From: Exiguobacterium mexicanum
GTDB lineage: Bacteria > Bacillota > Bacilli > Exiguobacteriales > Exiguobacteriaceae
NCBI RefSeq assembly: GCF_005960665.1
Contig: NZ_CP040676.1
Location: 258,501-322,500, forward strand
Direction of reading: 5' to 3'
DNA length: 64,000 nt
Positions 17,201 to 26,054 of the stretch are shown here, one piece after another. Both the position numbers and the translations under genes were made by a program. The notes beneath the pieces are model-generated. The model saw nothing but the letters and a program-made list of their open reading frames with translations. It ran no database searches and had not been told where the DNA came from. Position 1 is the first letter of the stretch. Every line of letters starts with the position of its first letter.

Positions 17201-18253
17201 ATGAAAGGATTATCGGTTTATTTGAGCGAACCGCTCACACCGCAGTTCAAGATATGGATCGGACGCATGCGCGAGATTGGCTTCACCTCGATGTTCACGT
17301 CACTGCATATCCCCGAGGACGACACGTCGGTGTATACGGAAAGGCTCCGTGATCTCGGGACGCTCGCACGAAAACTCGACATGGAGCTGTTTGCGGATAT
17401 CGCACCGATGTCGCTCGCCGCGCTCGGCAAGACGTGGGACGATGCCCATACGCTCACCGAGTGGGGCGTGACGGGGCTGCGCGTCGATTACGGCGTGACC
17501 CCAAAACAAGTCGCCGACTTGTCGACCCGGATGACGGTCGCCTTGAACGCGAGCACGCTGTCTGAAGCGGAACTCATAGAGATGAAGCAACACGGCCTCG
17601 TGACGGACAACGTCGAGGCGTGGCACAACTTCTATCCGCGCCCAGAGACGGGGCTTGATCGAAACTGGTTCGATGCCAAGAACGATTGGTTGAAACGCCA
17701 AGGATTGAGCGTTCAAGCGTTCATCCCGGGAGATGGGTCACTCCGCGGACCGTTGTTTGAACGGTTGCCGACGCTCGAAGACCATCGAACGTTATCGACG
17801 TTCGCTTGTTACTTGGACCTCGCCGATTCGGTCGACCGCATTTTAATCGGCGATCCGGGACTTGCCGACGAGACGATCGAACAGTTCGCCTCACACGCGG
17901 ACGGGATGCTCGTCCTCCGGGCCGAAGCGGAGACGACGATTGAGGCCGCCTTCTATCGCGTCCAGACGAACCGGATGGATCCGGCCCGTGACGTCATCCG
18001 CTCGGTCGAGTCTCGGGCTTACGGCCGACCTGGGGACCGCTTGCTTGAACCGATGGATGCGAGACCGCGTCCGCTTGGGACGATCACGGTCGATAATGCG
18101 GATTACGGGCGCTATGCCGGCGAGATGCAAATGACGAAACGGGATCTTCCGCCTGATGCACGAGTCAACGTTCTCGGCCGGGTCATCGAGGCAGACCGGC
18201 CGCTCATCCGTGCCATCGGACCGGGTACGACGTTTCGGATTGAATGGTGCTGA
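17201..18253 (+). CDS. mupG: 6-phospho-N-acetylmuramidase (DUF871/MupG family)
   Basis: 350 residues, starting MKGLSVYLSEP and containing FTSMFTSLHIPEDD (about 27-40), GLRVDYGVTP and HNFYPRPETGLD (about 141-152), the hallmarks of DUF871 proteins. In Staphylococcus, MupG splits MurNAc-6-P-GlcNAc inside the cell after PTS uptake. Here it closes the murR-GNAT-murQ-murP-mupG group. GAGGAGGG precedes the start. This gene suggests that murP imports a disaccharide, not only free MurNAc. Confidence 0.9.
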   Translation: MKGLSVYLSEPLTPQFKIWIGRMREIGFTSMFTSLHIPEDDTSVYTERLRDLGTLARKLDMELFADIAPMSLAALGKTWDDAHTLTEWGVTGLRVDYGVTPKQVADLSTRMTVALNASTLSEAELIEMKQHGLVTDNVEAWHNFYPRPETGLDRNWFDAKNDWLKRQGLSVQAFIPGDGSLRGPLFERLPTLEDHRTLSTFACYLDLADSVDRILIGDPGLADETIEQFASHADGMLVLRAEAETTIEAAFYRVQTNRMDPARDVIRSVESRAYGRPGDRLLEPMDARPRPLGTITVDNADYGRYAGEMQMTKRDLPPDARVNVLGRVIEADRPLIRAIGPGTTFRIEWC

Positions 18254-18310
18254 CGTTCCGGATTGCCACATTCCCTCGTCTTTGTGTACAGTAGAGAGGG
18301 AGGGAAGTCT

Positions 18311-18814
18311 ATGAAAGAGATTAATTTTAACATCGTCGCTGACGATTCGACCGATGGCCACGGCGGTTTTGGGGTCGGTTCGCTCAGTTTGAACAATATG
18401 TCTCCCGTCATCATCGATGTCGAGGCGGGGACCGCGGTCATCGATATGGGGGCCATGCATGCTAAATCGGCGATCGAGAAACGCATCAAGTTTTTGACGG
18501 ATCCGGAAGCGGTGCCGAACGGCAAACCGTACTGGATCGTCTGGGTCACGGTCGGTCGAAAGCCGGAAGGGTTCTATTATGGCGGTGTCGCGGCCTGTGA
18601 CATGTCGGTCGACCTTGAGGCACGGCGCGGATACAAGCTGTTGCCGTACCACGTCAACCAGATGGACAAATCGCTCAAAGGCCGTATTCTCATCGATATG
18701 ATGGACGCTCCGTCACGCAACGTGCTAGCCGCGTTTTTGAAAGAACATCGTCCTGAGATTTGGGAGCAATCGACCGAACTTCAAACCGAACTTGCGCGTC
18801 TCGATGCCGAGTGA
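18311..18814 (+). CDS. YwhD family protein
   Basis: 167 residues, starting MKEINFNIVADDSTDGHGGFG; GKPYWIVWVTVGRK, MDKSLKGRI and the overall length match the uncharacterised YwhD family of Bacillales. It is soluble, with no signal peptide. GGGAGGG sits 7 bases before this ATG, which excludes the longer upstream frame. Function unknown. Monocistronic, with its own terminator. Confidence 0.78.
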   Translation: MKEINFNIVADDSTDGHGGFGVGSLSLNNMSPVIIDVEAGTAVIDMGAMHAKSAIEKRIKFLTDPEAVPNGKPYWIVWVTVGRKPEGFYYGGVAACDMSVDLEARRGYKLLPYHVNQMDKSLKGRILIDMMDAPSRNVLAAFLKEHRPEIWEQSTELQTELARLDAE

Positions 18815-18850
18815 AAAGATTGGACCGTTTTGGTCTCCAATCTTTTTTGT
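18814..18850 (+). terminator. Terminator after the YwhD gene
   Basis: Stem AAAAGATTGGA / TCCAATCTTTT with a ten-base loop and further T residues. Confidence 0.88.
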
Positions 18851-18908
18851 TTTCGTTCAAGTGAAGATGGGAATATGAACTTGTTATGATGTTGTGATTT
18901 CACCGTAA

Positions 18909-18938
18909 TTGTATGAATATTCAGCATTATGCTATACT
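18909..18938 (+). promoter_or_regulatory. Promoter of the symporter gene
   Basis: TTGTAT and TATACT spaced by 18 bp, about 35 bases before the start codon. Confidence 0.6.
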
Positions 18939-18971
18939 AAACGCACTGTGCAAAAAAGAAAGGGTGACACG

Positions 18972-20234
18972 ATGAGTGAAACGAAGAAAATTTTAATTGG
19001 TCTCGCCTTAGGGGTCCTTGTCGGGCTAGGGCTCGCCGGTCTGTCCGGTAACGTATATGACATCGTCAATACGTATATCCTTTCCCCAGTCGGTACTGTA
19101 TTTTTGAACTTGATTAAAATGCTGGTCGTTCCGATCGTCTTCTTCTCGATCATTCTCGGCGTCATGGGTCTCGGGGACCCGAAAGAGCTCGGGCGGGTCG
19201 GATCGAAGGCGCTCCTCTTCTTCTTGACGACGACAGCGCTCGCCATCATCTTGGCGATGGGTGTCGCTTCGGTCATCAAACCGGGAGAACGTGGTGACTT
19301 CCAAACGGCAAACCTTGAATTCGAATCGGGTGCGGCTGAAGAGTCGTCAAACATCGTGCAGACATTCGTCAACATGATTCCGACGAACCCGATTCAAGCG
19401 CTCGCTGAAGGCAACATGCTTCAAATCATCGTCTTTGCGGCTCTCATCGGATTTGCGATGATCGCTCTCGGCGAACGGGCCAAAACGTGGCGCCGTTTCG
19501 TCAAACAAGGCGACCGCATCATGATGCACTTGATTCACTTGGTCATGAAGCTCGCCCCATACGGCGCGTTCGCTTTGATCGCCTCGGCCATCGGAGGGAT
19601 CGGTTTCGATGCTGTCAAAGCGATGGCGTGGTATATGTTCGCGGTCGTCTTGACGCTATTTTTACACTCGGTACTCGTCTACGGCGGGGCGCTCGTCCTG
19701 CTCGGGAAGATGAGTCCGGTCTTCTTCTTTAAAAACTTCTACGAAGCGATCACGCTCGCGTTTTCGACGTCGTCTTCGAACGCGACGCTCCCTGTATCGA
19801 TGGAACTCGCCCAGAAGAAACTCGGCGTGCCGCGTTCCATTTCCTCATTCGTTCAGCCGCTCGGCGCGACGGTGAACATGGACGGGACGGCGATCATGCA
19901 AGGGGTCGCGACGATTTTCATCGCCCAAGTATTCGCGGCTGATTTGACGATGACCGAACTCGTGACGGTCGTCATCACAGCGGTACTCGCCTCAATCGGG
20001 ACGGCGGGTGTACCTGGTGTCGGGCTCATCATGCTCGCGCTCGTCTTGCAGTCGGTCAACTTACCGGTCGAAGGGATCGCCTTGATCATCGGTGTCGACC
20101 GTATTCTCGACATGCTCCGGACGTCGGTCAACATTACCGGCGACGCGACATGCGCGGTCGTTGTCTCGAAACTTGAAGAGAAACACCTTCCACCTGTCGA
20201 CGAAGACGCGTGGGATGAAGTCGAAGCAAAATAA
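18972..20234 (+). CDS. Dicarboxylate/amino acid:cation symporter (DAACS)
   Basis: 420 residues, about eight membrane segments plus re-entrant loops. Family signatures: the serine-rich AFSTSSSNATLPVSM (about 262-276) and NMDGTAIMQGVATIFIAQVF (about 303-322), then GIALIIGVDRILDMLRTSVNITGD (about 370-393) with transport-site residues. This is the glutamate/aspartate or C4-dicarboxylate:Na+/H+ symporter family (GltP/GltT/DctP). The exact substrate is not decidable from sequence alone. The ATG is chosen because GAAAGGGTG precedes it; the longer frame starts inside the promoter. Confidence 0.92.
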   Translation: MSETKKILIGLALGVLVGLGLAGLSGNVYDIVNTYILSPVGTVFLNLIKMLVVPIVFFSIILGVMGLGDPKELGRVGSKALLFFLTTTALAIILAMGVASVIKPGERGDFQTANLEFESGAAEESSNIVQTFVNMIPTNPIQALAEGNMLQIIVFAALIGFAMIALGERAKTWRRFVKQGDRIMMHLIHLVMKLAPYGAFALIASAIGGIGFDAVKAMAWYMFAVVLTLFLHSVLVYGGALVLLGKMSPVFFFKNFYEAITLAFSTSSSNATLPVSMELAQKKLGVPRSISSFVQPLGATVNMDGTAIMQGVATIFIAQVFAADLTMTELVTVVITAVLASIGTAGVPGVGLIMLALVLQSVNLPVEGIALIIGVDRILDMLRTSVNITGDATCAVVVSKLEEKHLPPVDEDAWDEVEAK

Positions 20235-20236
20235 AC

Positions 20237-20271
20237 AAAAGGCTGACCCGTCGTTGACGGGCCAGCCTTTT
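20237..20271 (+). terminator. Terminator after the symporter gene
   Basis: Stem AAAAGGCTG-CCCGTC with its complement across a GTTG loop, one mismatch, ending in TTTT. Confidence 0.85.
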
Positions 20272-20292
20272 CACATGAAGTGAGGTTTTTAT

Positions 20293-20826
20293 ATGGAATG
20301 GGCAGCTTTGCCGATCCCGTTGTTTGTTGTGATCAGTATCTTGTTGAATATGCTCATCGCCGTCGCCGGTATATTACCGAGCGCATTTTTGACGGCACTG
20401 AACGTGCAACTGCTAGGATTTGGACCGGGCGTCGCCGTCTCTATCGTCGGCGAGGCCGTGGGTGCTGTGCTCAGTTTTATTCTTTATCGCAAAGCGCTCC
20501 ACCGGTTCACGTCACCGGATGGGGAGCGTTTGAAACGGCTCCGCGAAGCAGGTGGTATTGAGGCATGGTTTCTTGTCCTCGGGCTGAGGCTGATGCCGTT
20601 CGTCCCGTCCGGACTCGTCACGCTGTCGGCCGCGTTCAGCCGAATGTCGCTCCCGTCCTTCGCCGTAGCGAGCATGATTGGGAAAGTGCCGGCATTGTTG
20701 ATCGAGGCGCTCGCGGTCGCGGCGGTCTTACACGTGGCCGCGGGTTGGCAACTCGGTCTCATCGCGTTGCTCATCGTCCTGTATGCGGTTTGGCGTGTGT
20801 CTCAAAGGAGTGGCGAGAAGATATGA
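20293..20826 (+). CDS. VTT/DedA-like (TVP38/TMEM64) membrane protein
   Basis: 177 residues with four to five hydrophobic segments and the VTT-type stretch GFGPGVAVSIVGEAVGAVLSF (about 38-58), followed by LGLRLMPFVPSGLVTLSAAFS (about 98-118). Family members include lipid scramblases and export-linked proteins. Its 3' end overlaps that of convergent cardiolipin synthase by 25 bases, with no terminator between them, so antisense effects on the mRNA ends are possible. Confidence 0.85.
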   Translation: MEWAALPIPLFVVISILLNMLIAVAGILPSAFLTALNVQLLGFGPGVAVSIVGEAVGAVLSFILYRKALHRFTSPDGERLKRLREAGGIEAWFLVLGLRLMPFVPSGLVTLSAAFSRMSLPSFAVASMIGKVPALLIEALAVAAVLHVAAGWQLGLIALLIVLYAVWRVSQRSGEKI

Positions 20827-22325
20827 CAGAACGCTTCGATGAAACGTTTGCCGCTCGATTTCTTGCGAAGCATTGACCAGTCGATGAGAATCGACTCATC
20901 AAAGTCTTTCAAGAACGCTTCTTGCAGCTGTTGGATGGACGACGTCTCATACTGGGCGATTGTCATCTCGTGGTTCAAATACATGCTCCTAAAATCAAAG
21001 TTAGCCGTCCCAACGAGCGCAATCTTGCCATCGATGAGGACGGTTTTTGCATGGATGAAATGGCGATTGTATTTATAAATCCGAATGTTCCGTTTGAGCA
21101 GTTGTTCGAAATAATATTCGGTCGCATGGAAGCTGAACCATTCGTCTCCTTTTCCGGGGACGACGATTCGCACATCGATGCCACGCCGGCCGGCGACTTC
21201 TAACAGCGCGAGCAACTCGGGAGGCGGAATTAAATATGGTGTCGTGATCCAAATCGACTCCTTCGCCTCCATCAAAAGCGTAATGAGCCCGTCTCGGATT
21301 GTGACATCTTTTCCAGGAGACGTGACGAGTAGCTGGGTCGCCCCGTTATCCGGTTGCGGGTCGTCGATGAAGTATTCTGGCAAATGTTTGCTGTCGGCGA
21401 ACAAGTCCCAGCGTTCTGTATCGTCTTCATGACCGGCATACAGCCAATTCTCGACGAACAAACGCTGAAGTTCCCGGACGAGCGGTCCTTCGAGGCGCAG
21501 ATGGGTATCACGCCAAAATCCAAGCTTTTTATGTTTCCCGAGATATTCATCCCCGACGTTCAGTCCGCCGGTGTAAGCGATTCGCCCATCGATGACGATC
21601 AACTTTTGATGGTTGCGGAAGTTGGCGTTAAAGACGAGGAGCGGGTGGACGACCGGGTCGAACGCCTCTACGTGGACACGGGACTCGCGGAGCGGTTCGA
21701 GAAACGATTCGCTAATCTCTTGACTGCCGAGGCCGTCATACAAAAAGCGGACGGTGACATTCTCATTTGATCGTTTAATGAGAGCGTCACGAATCTTGAG
21801 CGAGATTTCATCGGTCCGGAATAGATAATATTGGACGTGGATATGATGGGTCGCTTGCTCGATATCTTTAATCACCGCATCGAATTTTTCCTCGCCGTTG
21901 ACGAGCAGTTTCGTCGACGTGTGACCATCCGCACCGGTCGCGCCGAGCTTCTCGAGTGTGCGCGTGAGAGGAAAGCGATCCGACACGTCGTTTGCCGTCT
22001 CGATCCGTTCGGCCTCGATTGCTTGCCGGAACATCCGAATCTCGGTCGAGGTCCGTTTGATGCGTCGGTGTCGTCGAGGTGTTCGGCCGAACAGTACCCA
22101 GGCGAGGGCACCGAGGAACGGAATGAACAAGACGGCGAGCAGCCAGGCGAGCTTGGCCTGCGGTTGGACATGGTCAAATAAGATATGCCAGCCGACGATG
22201 AGCGGAATGAGAATGGCGGCCCCAATTAGGAACGGGATGAGCCCATCGATCGAGTAAAGCAAACCAAGAAGGAAGATGCCGAGTACAATCATGATGAGGA
22301 GTTGCCAGACGCGTCGTTTCAACAA
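20802..22325 (-). CDS. cls: Cardiolipin synthase
   Basis: About 507 residues: two N-terminal membrane segments (about 10-55), then two phospholipase-D HKD motifs, NHQKLIVIDGRIAYTGGLNVG (about 239-259) and HAKTVLIDGKIALVGTANFD (about 423-442). It ends in FSPLL, as usual for bacterial Cls. It condenses two phosphatidylglycerols into cardiolipin at the membrane. The start is uncertain: a GTG at 22331 overlaps the AGAAGG site, while the TTG codons at 22325 and 22322 sit 5 and 8 bases after it; the first TTG is used here. Confidence 0.93.
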   Translation of the reverse strand: MLKRRVWQLLIMIVLGIFLLGLLYSIDGLIPFLIGAAILIPLIVGWHILFDHVQPQAKLAWLLAVLFIPFLGALAWVLFGRTPRRHRRIKRTSTEIRMFRQAIEAERIETANDVSDRFPLTRTLEKLGATGADGHTSTKLLVNGEEKFDAVIKDIEQATHHIHVQYYLFRTDEISLKIRDALIKRSNENVTVRFLYDGLGSQEISESFLEPLRESRVHVEAFDPVVHPLLVFNANFRNHQKLIVIDGRIAYTGGLNVGDEYLGKHKKLGFWRDTHLRLEGPLVRELQRLFVENWLYAGHEDDTERWDLFADSKHLPEYFIDDPQPDNGATQLLVTSPGKDVTIRDGLITLLMEAKESIWITTPYLIPPPELLALLEVAGRRGIDVRIVVPGKGDEWFSFHATEYYFEQLLKRNIRIYKYNRHFIHAKTVLIDGKIALVGTANFDFRSMYLNHEMTIAQYETSSIQQLQEAFLKDFDESILIDWSMLRKKSSGKRFIEAFCHIFSPLL

Positions 22326-22397
22326 GTACACCTTCTTTCTGTTCAGTTGTCATCACTAGATTCATTCCACCGTTTACACGTTCTTAACCTAAAAAAC

Positions 22398-22422
22398 GTT
22401 TCAGCATGAAGAGCGAGGGAAT
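22398..22422 (+). promoter_or_regulatory. Possible SigB-type promoter
   Basis: GTTTCA and GGGAAT spaced by 13 bp fit the general-stress sigma-B consensus (GTTTAA-N12-14-GGGWAW). It lies 38 bases upstream of the small lipoprotein gene. Confidence 0.42.
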
Positions 22423-22460
22423 TAACCGTACTGTACGACACAACGTAAAAAGGGGTGTTC

Positions 22461-22607
22461 ATGATGAAAAAGAAAGGTGCATTGGCTGCGTCGCTGTTGG
22501 CGACGGGCATCATCCTCGGGGCTTGCGGGGGAGCAGAGGAAGAACCGATGAACAACGAAGATACCGAGATGCAAGAAGATATGGACGAAGAGGAAGACGA
22601 GGATTAA
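22461..22607 (+). CDS. Small acidic lipoprotein
   Basis: 48 residues. MMKKK is followed by a hydrophobic stretch and the lipobox LGAC (Cys22), so the mature peptide is lipid-anchored and only 27 residues long. The mature part is almost all Glu, Asp, Met and Asn. AAGGGGTG precedes the start. No function is known; small acidic lipoproteins of this form are common in Bacillales. The upstream sequence resembles a sigma-B promoter. Confidence 0.72.
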   Translation: MMKKKGALAASLLATGIILGACGGAEEEPMNNEDTEMQEDMDEEEDED

Positions 22608-22640
22608 AAAAACGGCCTAGAGCGGGTGCTCTAGGCCTTC
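22607..22640. terminator. Bidirectional terminator
   Basis: Ten-bp stem GGCCTAGAGC / GCTCTAGGCC. On the minus strand it is followed by GTTTTTTT, so it is strongest for the EAL gene; it also follows the lipoprotein stop. Confidence 0.85.
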
Positions 22641-22646
22641 ATTGCG

Positions 22647-23567
22647 TCAAAGCGCATAAGGAGACGGTTTACCGAAGTAATAGCCTTGGGCGAGGTCGAA
22701 CCCGAGTTCGCGACAGACGTCGACTTCTTCGGGGCGTTCGATGCCCTCGGCGAGGATGGTGATGCCCATTGAGCGTGTCAATTGACGTACGTTTTTCAAG
22801 AACGCTCGTTTCTCGGCGTCTTGGTCGCAGAAGGAGATGTACGACCGGTCGATTTTGACATAGTCGGGCTCAAGTCGCTTCAACATATCGAGCGTCGAGA
22901 AGCCAGCGCCGACATCATCGAGGGCGACTTTCATACCACGCTTCTTATATGTAGAGAACACATGTTGCAAATGGGCGACATCTTGGACTTTCTCCGTCTC
23001 AACGACCTCGAAGATGAAACGATCGGGACTGAGTCCGTACCGGTCGATAAGCTCGAACGTGTGTTGGAGACAATAGTCTGGGTTATAAATCGTCGAGGGC
23101 AAGAAGTTGATGAACGTCTTCTCGTGCGGCTCGACGGCGTGATACGTCGCTTTGATCGCTTCGGCGCGAGCACGTTGATCTAGCTTCGAGTGAAGCCCGA
23201 ATCGGTTCGCGGCCCGGAACAGTTCGCCCGGTGAGACGTTGTTCTGGCTTCTGAGAAGAGCCTCGTAGCCGAACCGTTCTCCGGTGTCGAGATGGATGAT
23301 CGGTTGCAAGTGGCTCTCGAGGTCACCGTGTTGAATCAATTCGATCGTGTCGCGGTTGGCGATTTGTTCGAGCAGGTCGCTCGCCGAGACGACGGCGGTC
23401 TGGCGTTTTGTGGTCGGGTCGACACAGTACACGTCTTCCTCGACGGCGGCGAGGTGTTCCGTCAATTCGTCAAACGAGTCGTACGGGTGGGGCTTGTCAT
23501 TGACGACGACGAGGCCCCGTTCAAAAAATGGGATGGTCGTGGAGCAGGCGGTACAAGGAGACCACAT
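22647..23567 (-). CDS. EAL-domain c-di-GMP phosphodiesterase
   Basis: 306 residues. The EAL domain (about 75-305) keeps all expected catalytic motifs: GYEALLRS, FINFLPSTIYN, FIFEVVETE, ALDDVGAGFSTL (DDFG-like), VKIDRSYI, AEGIERPEE and the Gln in AQGYYFG, so it is probably active in degrading c-di-GMP. The first 20 residues carry a CxxC pair (SPCTAC). The segment at about 20-70 is a small domain that could be regulatory. No membrane segment is seen. AAAGGAGGG precedes the ATG. Confidence 0.9.
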   Translation of the reverse strand: MWSPCTACSTTIPFFERGLVVVNDKPHPYDSFDELTEHLAAVEEDVYCVDPTTKRQTAVVSASDLLEQIANRDTIELIQHGDLESHLQPIIHLDTGERFGYEALLRSQNNVSPGELFRAANRFGLHSKLDQRARAEAIKATYHAVEPHEKTFINFLPSTIYNPDYCLQHTFELIDRYGLSPDRFIFEVVETEKVQDVAHLQHVFSTYKKRGMKVALDDVGAGFSTLDMLKRLEPDYVKIDRSYISFCDQDAEKRAFLKNVRQLTRSMGITILAEGIERPEEVDVCRELGFDLAQGYYFGKPSPYAL

Positions 23568-23772
23568 AGGATCCCTCCTTTAAAATAATCGAAATACTCT
23601 TTAATCAGTTTATCGGACAAAACTCACCTAAAACTCACACATCGAGGTAAATAAATAAAAAAATCGTGCAAAATGGGTACAGTTTTTGTATACTTCCTAT
23701 CGTATGAATAAGAAGCGCCTCAAAACGCCACTCGCATACGAACAACTTTTTGAACAGAAAGGGGTTCTATCG

Positions 23773-24612
23773 ATGGACCAAAAATTAAAATTATGGTTTA
23801 CGGAGCACCAAACAGAAGATTACGGAATCACGTTCCGTGTAAACCACGTTTATGAGAGCGAACAAACGGAGTTTCAACGACTAGAAATGGTCGAAACGGA
23901 CGAGTTCGGAACAATGTTGTTGCTTGACGGAATGGTCATGACGACGGATAAGGACGAATTCGTCTATCACGAGATGGTGGCTCACGTCCCACTCTTCACA
24001 CACCCGAATCCGAAGCATGTGCTCGTTGTCGGTGGCGGAGACGGTGGCGTCATCCGTGAGATTATGAAACACCCATCAGTCGAAAAAGCAGTTCTCGTCG
24101 ACATCGACGGGAAAGTCATTGAATATTCGAAGAAATACTTACCAAATATCGCAGGTGAACTCGACAACCCGCGTGTTGAAGTCATCGTCGGTGACGGCTT
24201 CATGCATATCGCCGAATCAGAGAACGAGTATGACGTCATCATGGTCGACTCGACAGAACCGGTCGGCCCAGCGGCCAACTTGTTCACAAAAGGATTCTAC
24301 GCCGGCATCTCGAGAGCGCTCAAAGACGACGGCATTTTCGTCGCGCAGACGGACAACCCATGGTTCACGCCAGAGCTCATCCAAACGGTTCAACGTGACG
24401 TGAAAGAGATTTTCCCAATCACGAAGCTCTACACGGCCAACGTACCGACGTATCCGAGCGGCATGTGGACGTTCACGATCGGCTCGAAGCAGTACGACCC
24501 AGAACAAGTGCCGGCCGAGCGTTTCCACGACATCGAGACGAAGTACTATACGCCGAAGCTTCACAATGCGGCCTTCGTCCTTCCGAAATTTGTGGAGGAC
24601 TTGACGAAATGA
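23773..24612 (+). CDS. speE: Spermidine synthase (polyamine aminopropyltransferase)
   Basis: 279 residues, close to Bacillus SpeE throughout: [34 protein letters not shown], the SAM-like site [16 protein letters not shown] (about 81-96), [24 protein letters not shown] and [11 protein letters not shown]. It transfers aminopropyl from decarboxylated SAM to putrescine. GAAAGGGG lies before this ATG; the longer in-frame extension overlaps the likely promoter (TATACT near 23690). The stop overlaps the speB start (ATGA), so the two are coupled. Confidence 0.96.
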   Translation: MDQKLKLWFTEHQTEDYGITFRVNHVYESEQTEFQRLEMVETDEFGTMLLLDGMVMTTDKDEFVYHEMVAHVPLFTHPNPKHVLVVGGGDGGVIREIMKHPSVEKAVLVDIDGKVIEYSKKYLPNIAGELDNPRVEVIVGDGFMHIAESENEYDVIMVDSTEPVGPAANLFTKGFYAGISRALKDDGIFVAQTDNPWFTPELIQTVQRDVKEIFPITKLYTANVPTYPSGMWTFTIGSKQYDPEQVPAERFHDIETKYYTPKLHNAAFVLPKFVEDLTK

Positions 24613-25490
24613 TTAAACGTTTCGATGAAGCCTACTCAGGCAAAGTGTTTATCGCGAGCTTGCCGGAAGTGACGGACGCGAAGACGGTCCTTTATGGGAT
24701 GCCGATGGACTGGACGGTCAGTTTCCGTCCAGGCTCACGCTTCGGTCCGAACCGAATCCGTGAAGTCTCGATTGGACTCGAAGAATATAGCCCTTATCTT
24801 GATGGTGATTTGACGGAAGCAGCCGTCTATGACGCCGGTGATATCCCGCTCCCGTTCGGGAATGCCCAGAAATCACTCGACATGATCGAGTCGTTCGTCA
24901 AAGACATCATCAAAGAAGGCAAGTTCCCACTCGGTATGGGGGGAGAACACCTCGTCACATGGCCGGTCATCAAGGCGATGCATGATGCGTACGGGGATGA
25001 TTTCGTCATCTTGCACCTCGATGCGCACACGGACCTCCGTGACGACTATGAAGGTGAGCCATTGTCGCACTCGACACCGCTCAAAAAAGCGGCCGAACTC
25101 ATCGGACCGTCGAACTGCTACTCGTTCGGAATTCGTTCTGGGATGAAAGAAGAGTTCGACTGGGTCAAAGAAGTCGGCTATAACATGTATAAATATGAAG
25201 TGATTGAACCGCTCAAACGCGTGTTGCCGACGCTCGCCGGGAAGAAAGTGTACGTCACGATCGACATCGACGTCCTCGACCCGTCGGCGGCCCCGGGAAC
25301 GGGTACGCAAGAAATCGGCGGCATCACGACGAAAGAGTTGCTTGAAGCAGTGCACGCCATCGCGAACGCCGACATCGACATCATCGGTGCCGATCTCGTC
25401 GAAGTGTCACCAGCATATGACCAATCGGACATGACGGCCATCGCCGCCGCGAAGATTCTTCGCGAGATGATGATCGGATTCGTGAAGTAA
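24609..25490 (+). CDS. speB: Agmatinase
   Basis: 293 residues. It hydrolyses agmatine to putrescine and urea with two Mn ions. Ligand motifs: GGEHLVT (about 114-120), [15 protein letters not shown] (about 136-150), [10 protein letters not shown] (about 218-227) and the C-terminal [11 protein letters not shown]. Coupled to speE by a four-base overlap, giving an agmatine-to-spermidine route in one operon; arginine decarboxylase is not in the window. Confidence 0.95.
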   Translation: MIKRFDEAYSGKVFIASLPEVTDAKTVLYGMPMDWTVSFRPGSRFGPNRIREVSIGLEEYSPYLDGDLTEAAVYDAGDIPLPFGNAQKSLDMIESFVKDIIKEGKFPLGMGGEHLVTWPVIKAMHDAYGDDFVILHLDAHTDLRDDYEGEPLSHSTPLKKAAELIGPSNCYSFGIRSGMKEEFDWVKEVGYNMYKYEVIEPLKRVLPTLAGKKVYVTIDIDVLDPSAAPGTGTQEIGGITTKELLEAVHAIANADIDIIGADLVEVSPAYDQSDMTAIAAAKILREMMIGFVK

Positions 25491-25492
25491 CG

Positions 25493-25861
25493 ATGCCGAA
25501 AAAAGGTCAGCTCGAAATGGAACTGAGTGCTCGGATCACACAATGGGAGAAAGAGTATCTCGGGCGCGGCTCTTTGACGTGTAAAGCAGACCTGCTCCGC
25601 GACTTGGCCATCGTGACGCTTCAGGGCGTCTTGACCCCGGCCGAGTATGAACTGGCCGCCAAATCGGCCGGTCGTGAGCAATTGAAGAAATATCGCAATA
25701 ACCTCGTCGAATCAGGGCGGGCCCAACTCGAGGCGATTTTACATGACGTGCTCGGTCGGCGTCTCGTCTCGCTTCACACGGATATCAGCACGAAGACAGG
25801 GGAACGCCTCATCGTCTTTCGACTTGATGCACCATGGGATGGCGGGATTGACAAGCCGTGA
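25493..25861 (+). CDS. DUF2294 domain protein
   Basis: 122 residues. KGQLEMELSARITQWEKEYLGRGS, LAIVTLQGVLTPAEYEL and the late ISTKTGERLIVFRLD match the small DUF2294 family, one member of which was linked to Na+-driven bicarbonate/membrane-potential systems (MpsC). It starts two bases after the speB stop. Its 3' end contains the promoter for the SbtA-like bicarbonate permease, an arrangement consistent with a shared role. Function is otherwise unknown. Confidence 0.72.
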   Translation: MPKKGQLEMELSARITQWEKEYLGRGSLTCKADLLRDLAIVTLQGVLTPAEYELAAKSAGREQLKKYRNNLVESGRAQLEAILHDVLGRRLVSLHTDISTKTGERLIVFRLDAPWDGGIDKP

Positions 25862-25876
25862 CGACATTTTTACACT
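25848..25876 (+). promoter_or_regulatory. Promoter of the SbtA-like permease
   Basis: TTGACA and TACACT with exactly 17 bp between them, lying across the end of the DUF2294 gene. It predicts a transcript start near 25883, i.e. a leader of about 170 bases. Confidence 0.75.
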
Positions 25877-25882
25877 AGAAGC

Positions 25883-26037
25883 AGAGACGGTTCAGGATTG
25901 GGAAGTGTCCGTGCGACATTCCCGTCGTCCTGTTCCGGAGCTGCCGAACTAAATACCCGACAGTTGTCGGCTAGACGGAGCGAACGTGTTCGAGCCGTCG
26001 GCATGCAGCGCACACCTCTCTTTGGTGTGCGCTTTTG
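25883..26037 (+). promoter_or_regulatory. Structured leader upstream of the SbtA-like permease (candidate riboswitch)
   Basis: Successive stems are visible: CAGGA...TCCTG enclosing GGGAA...TTCCC (about 25893-25932), CCGACA / TGTCGG (25957-25970), GACGG...CCGTC enclosing CGAAC / GTTCG (25974-25999), and a terminator AGCGCACACC / GGTGTGCGCT followed by TTTTG (26007-26036). An upstream CCGAAC (about 25944) could pair with GTTCG instead, giving two exclusive folds. It fits no riboswitch class I recognise. Confidence 0.6.
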
Positions 26038-26054
26038 TCGTCCAGGAGGAAAAG

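Noticed and set aside
20293..22325. Toxin-antitoxin-like overlap of two small genes
   Set aside because: The 25-base overlap is only between the 3' ends of convergent full-length VTT and cardiolipin synthase genes.
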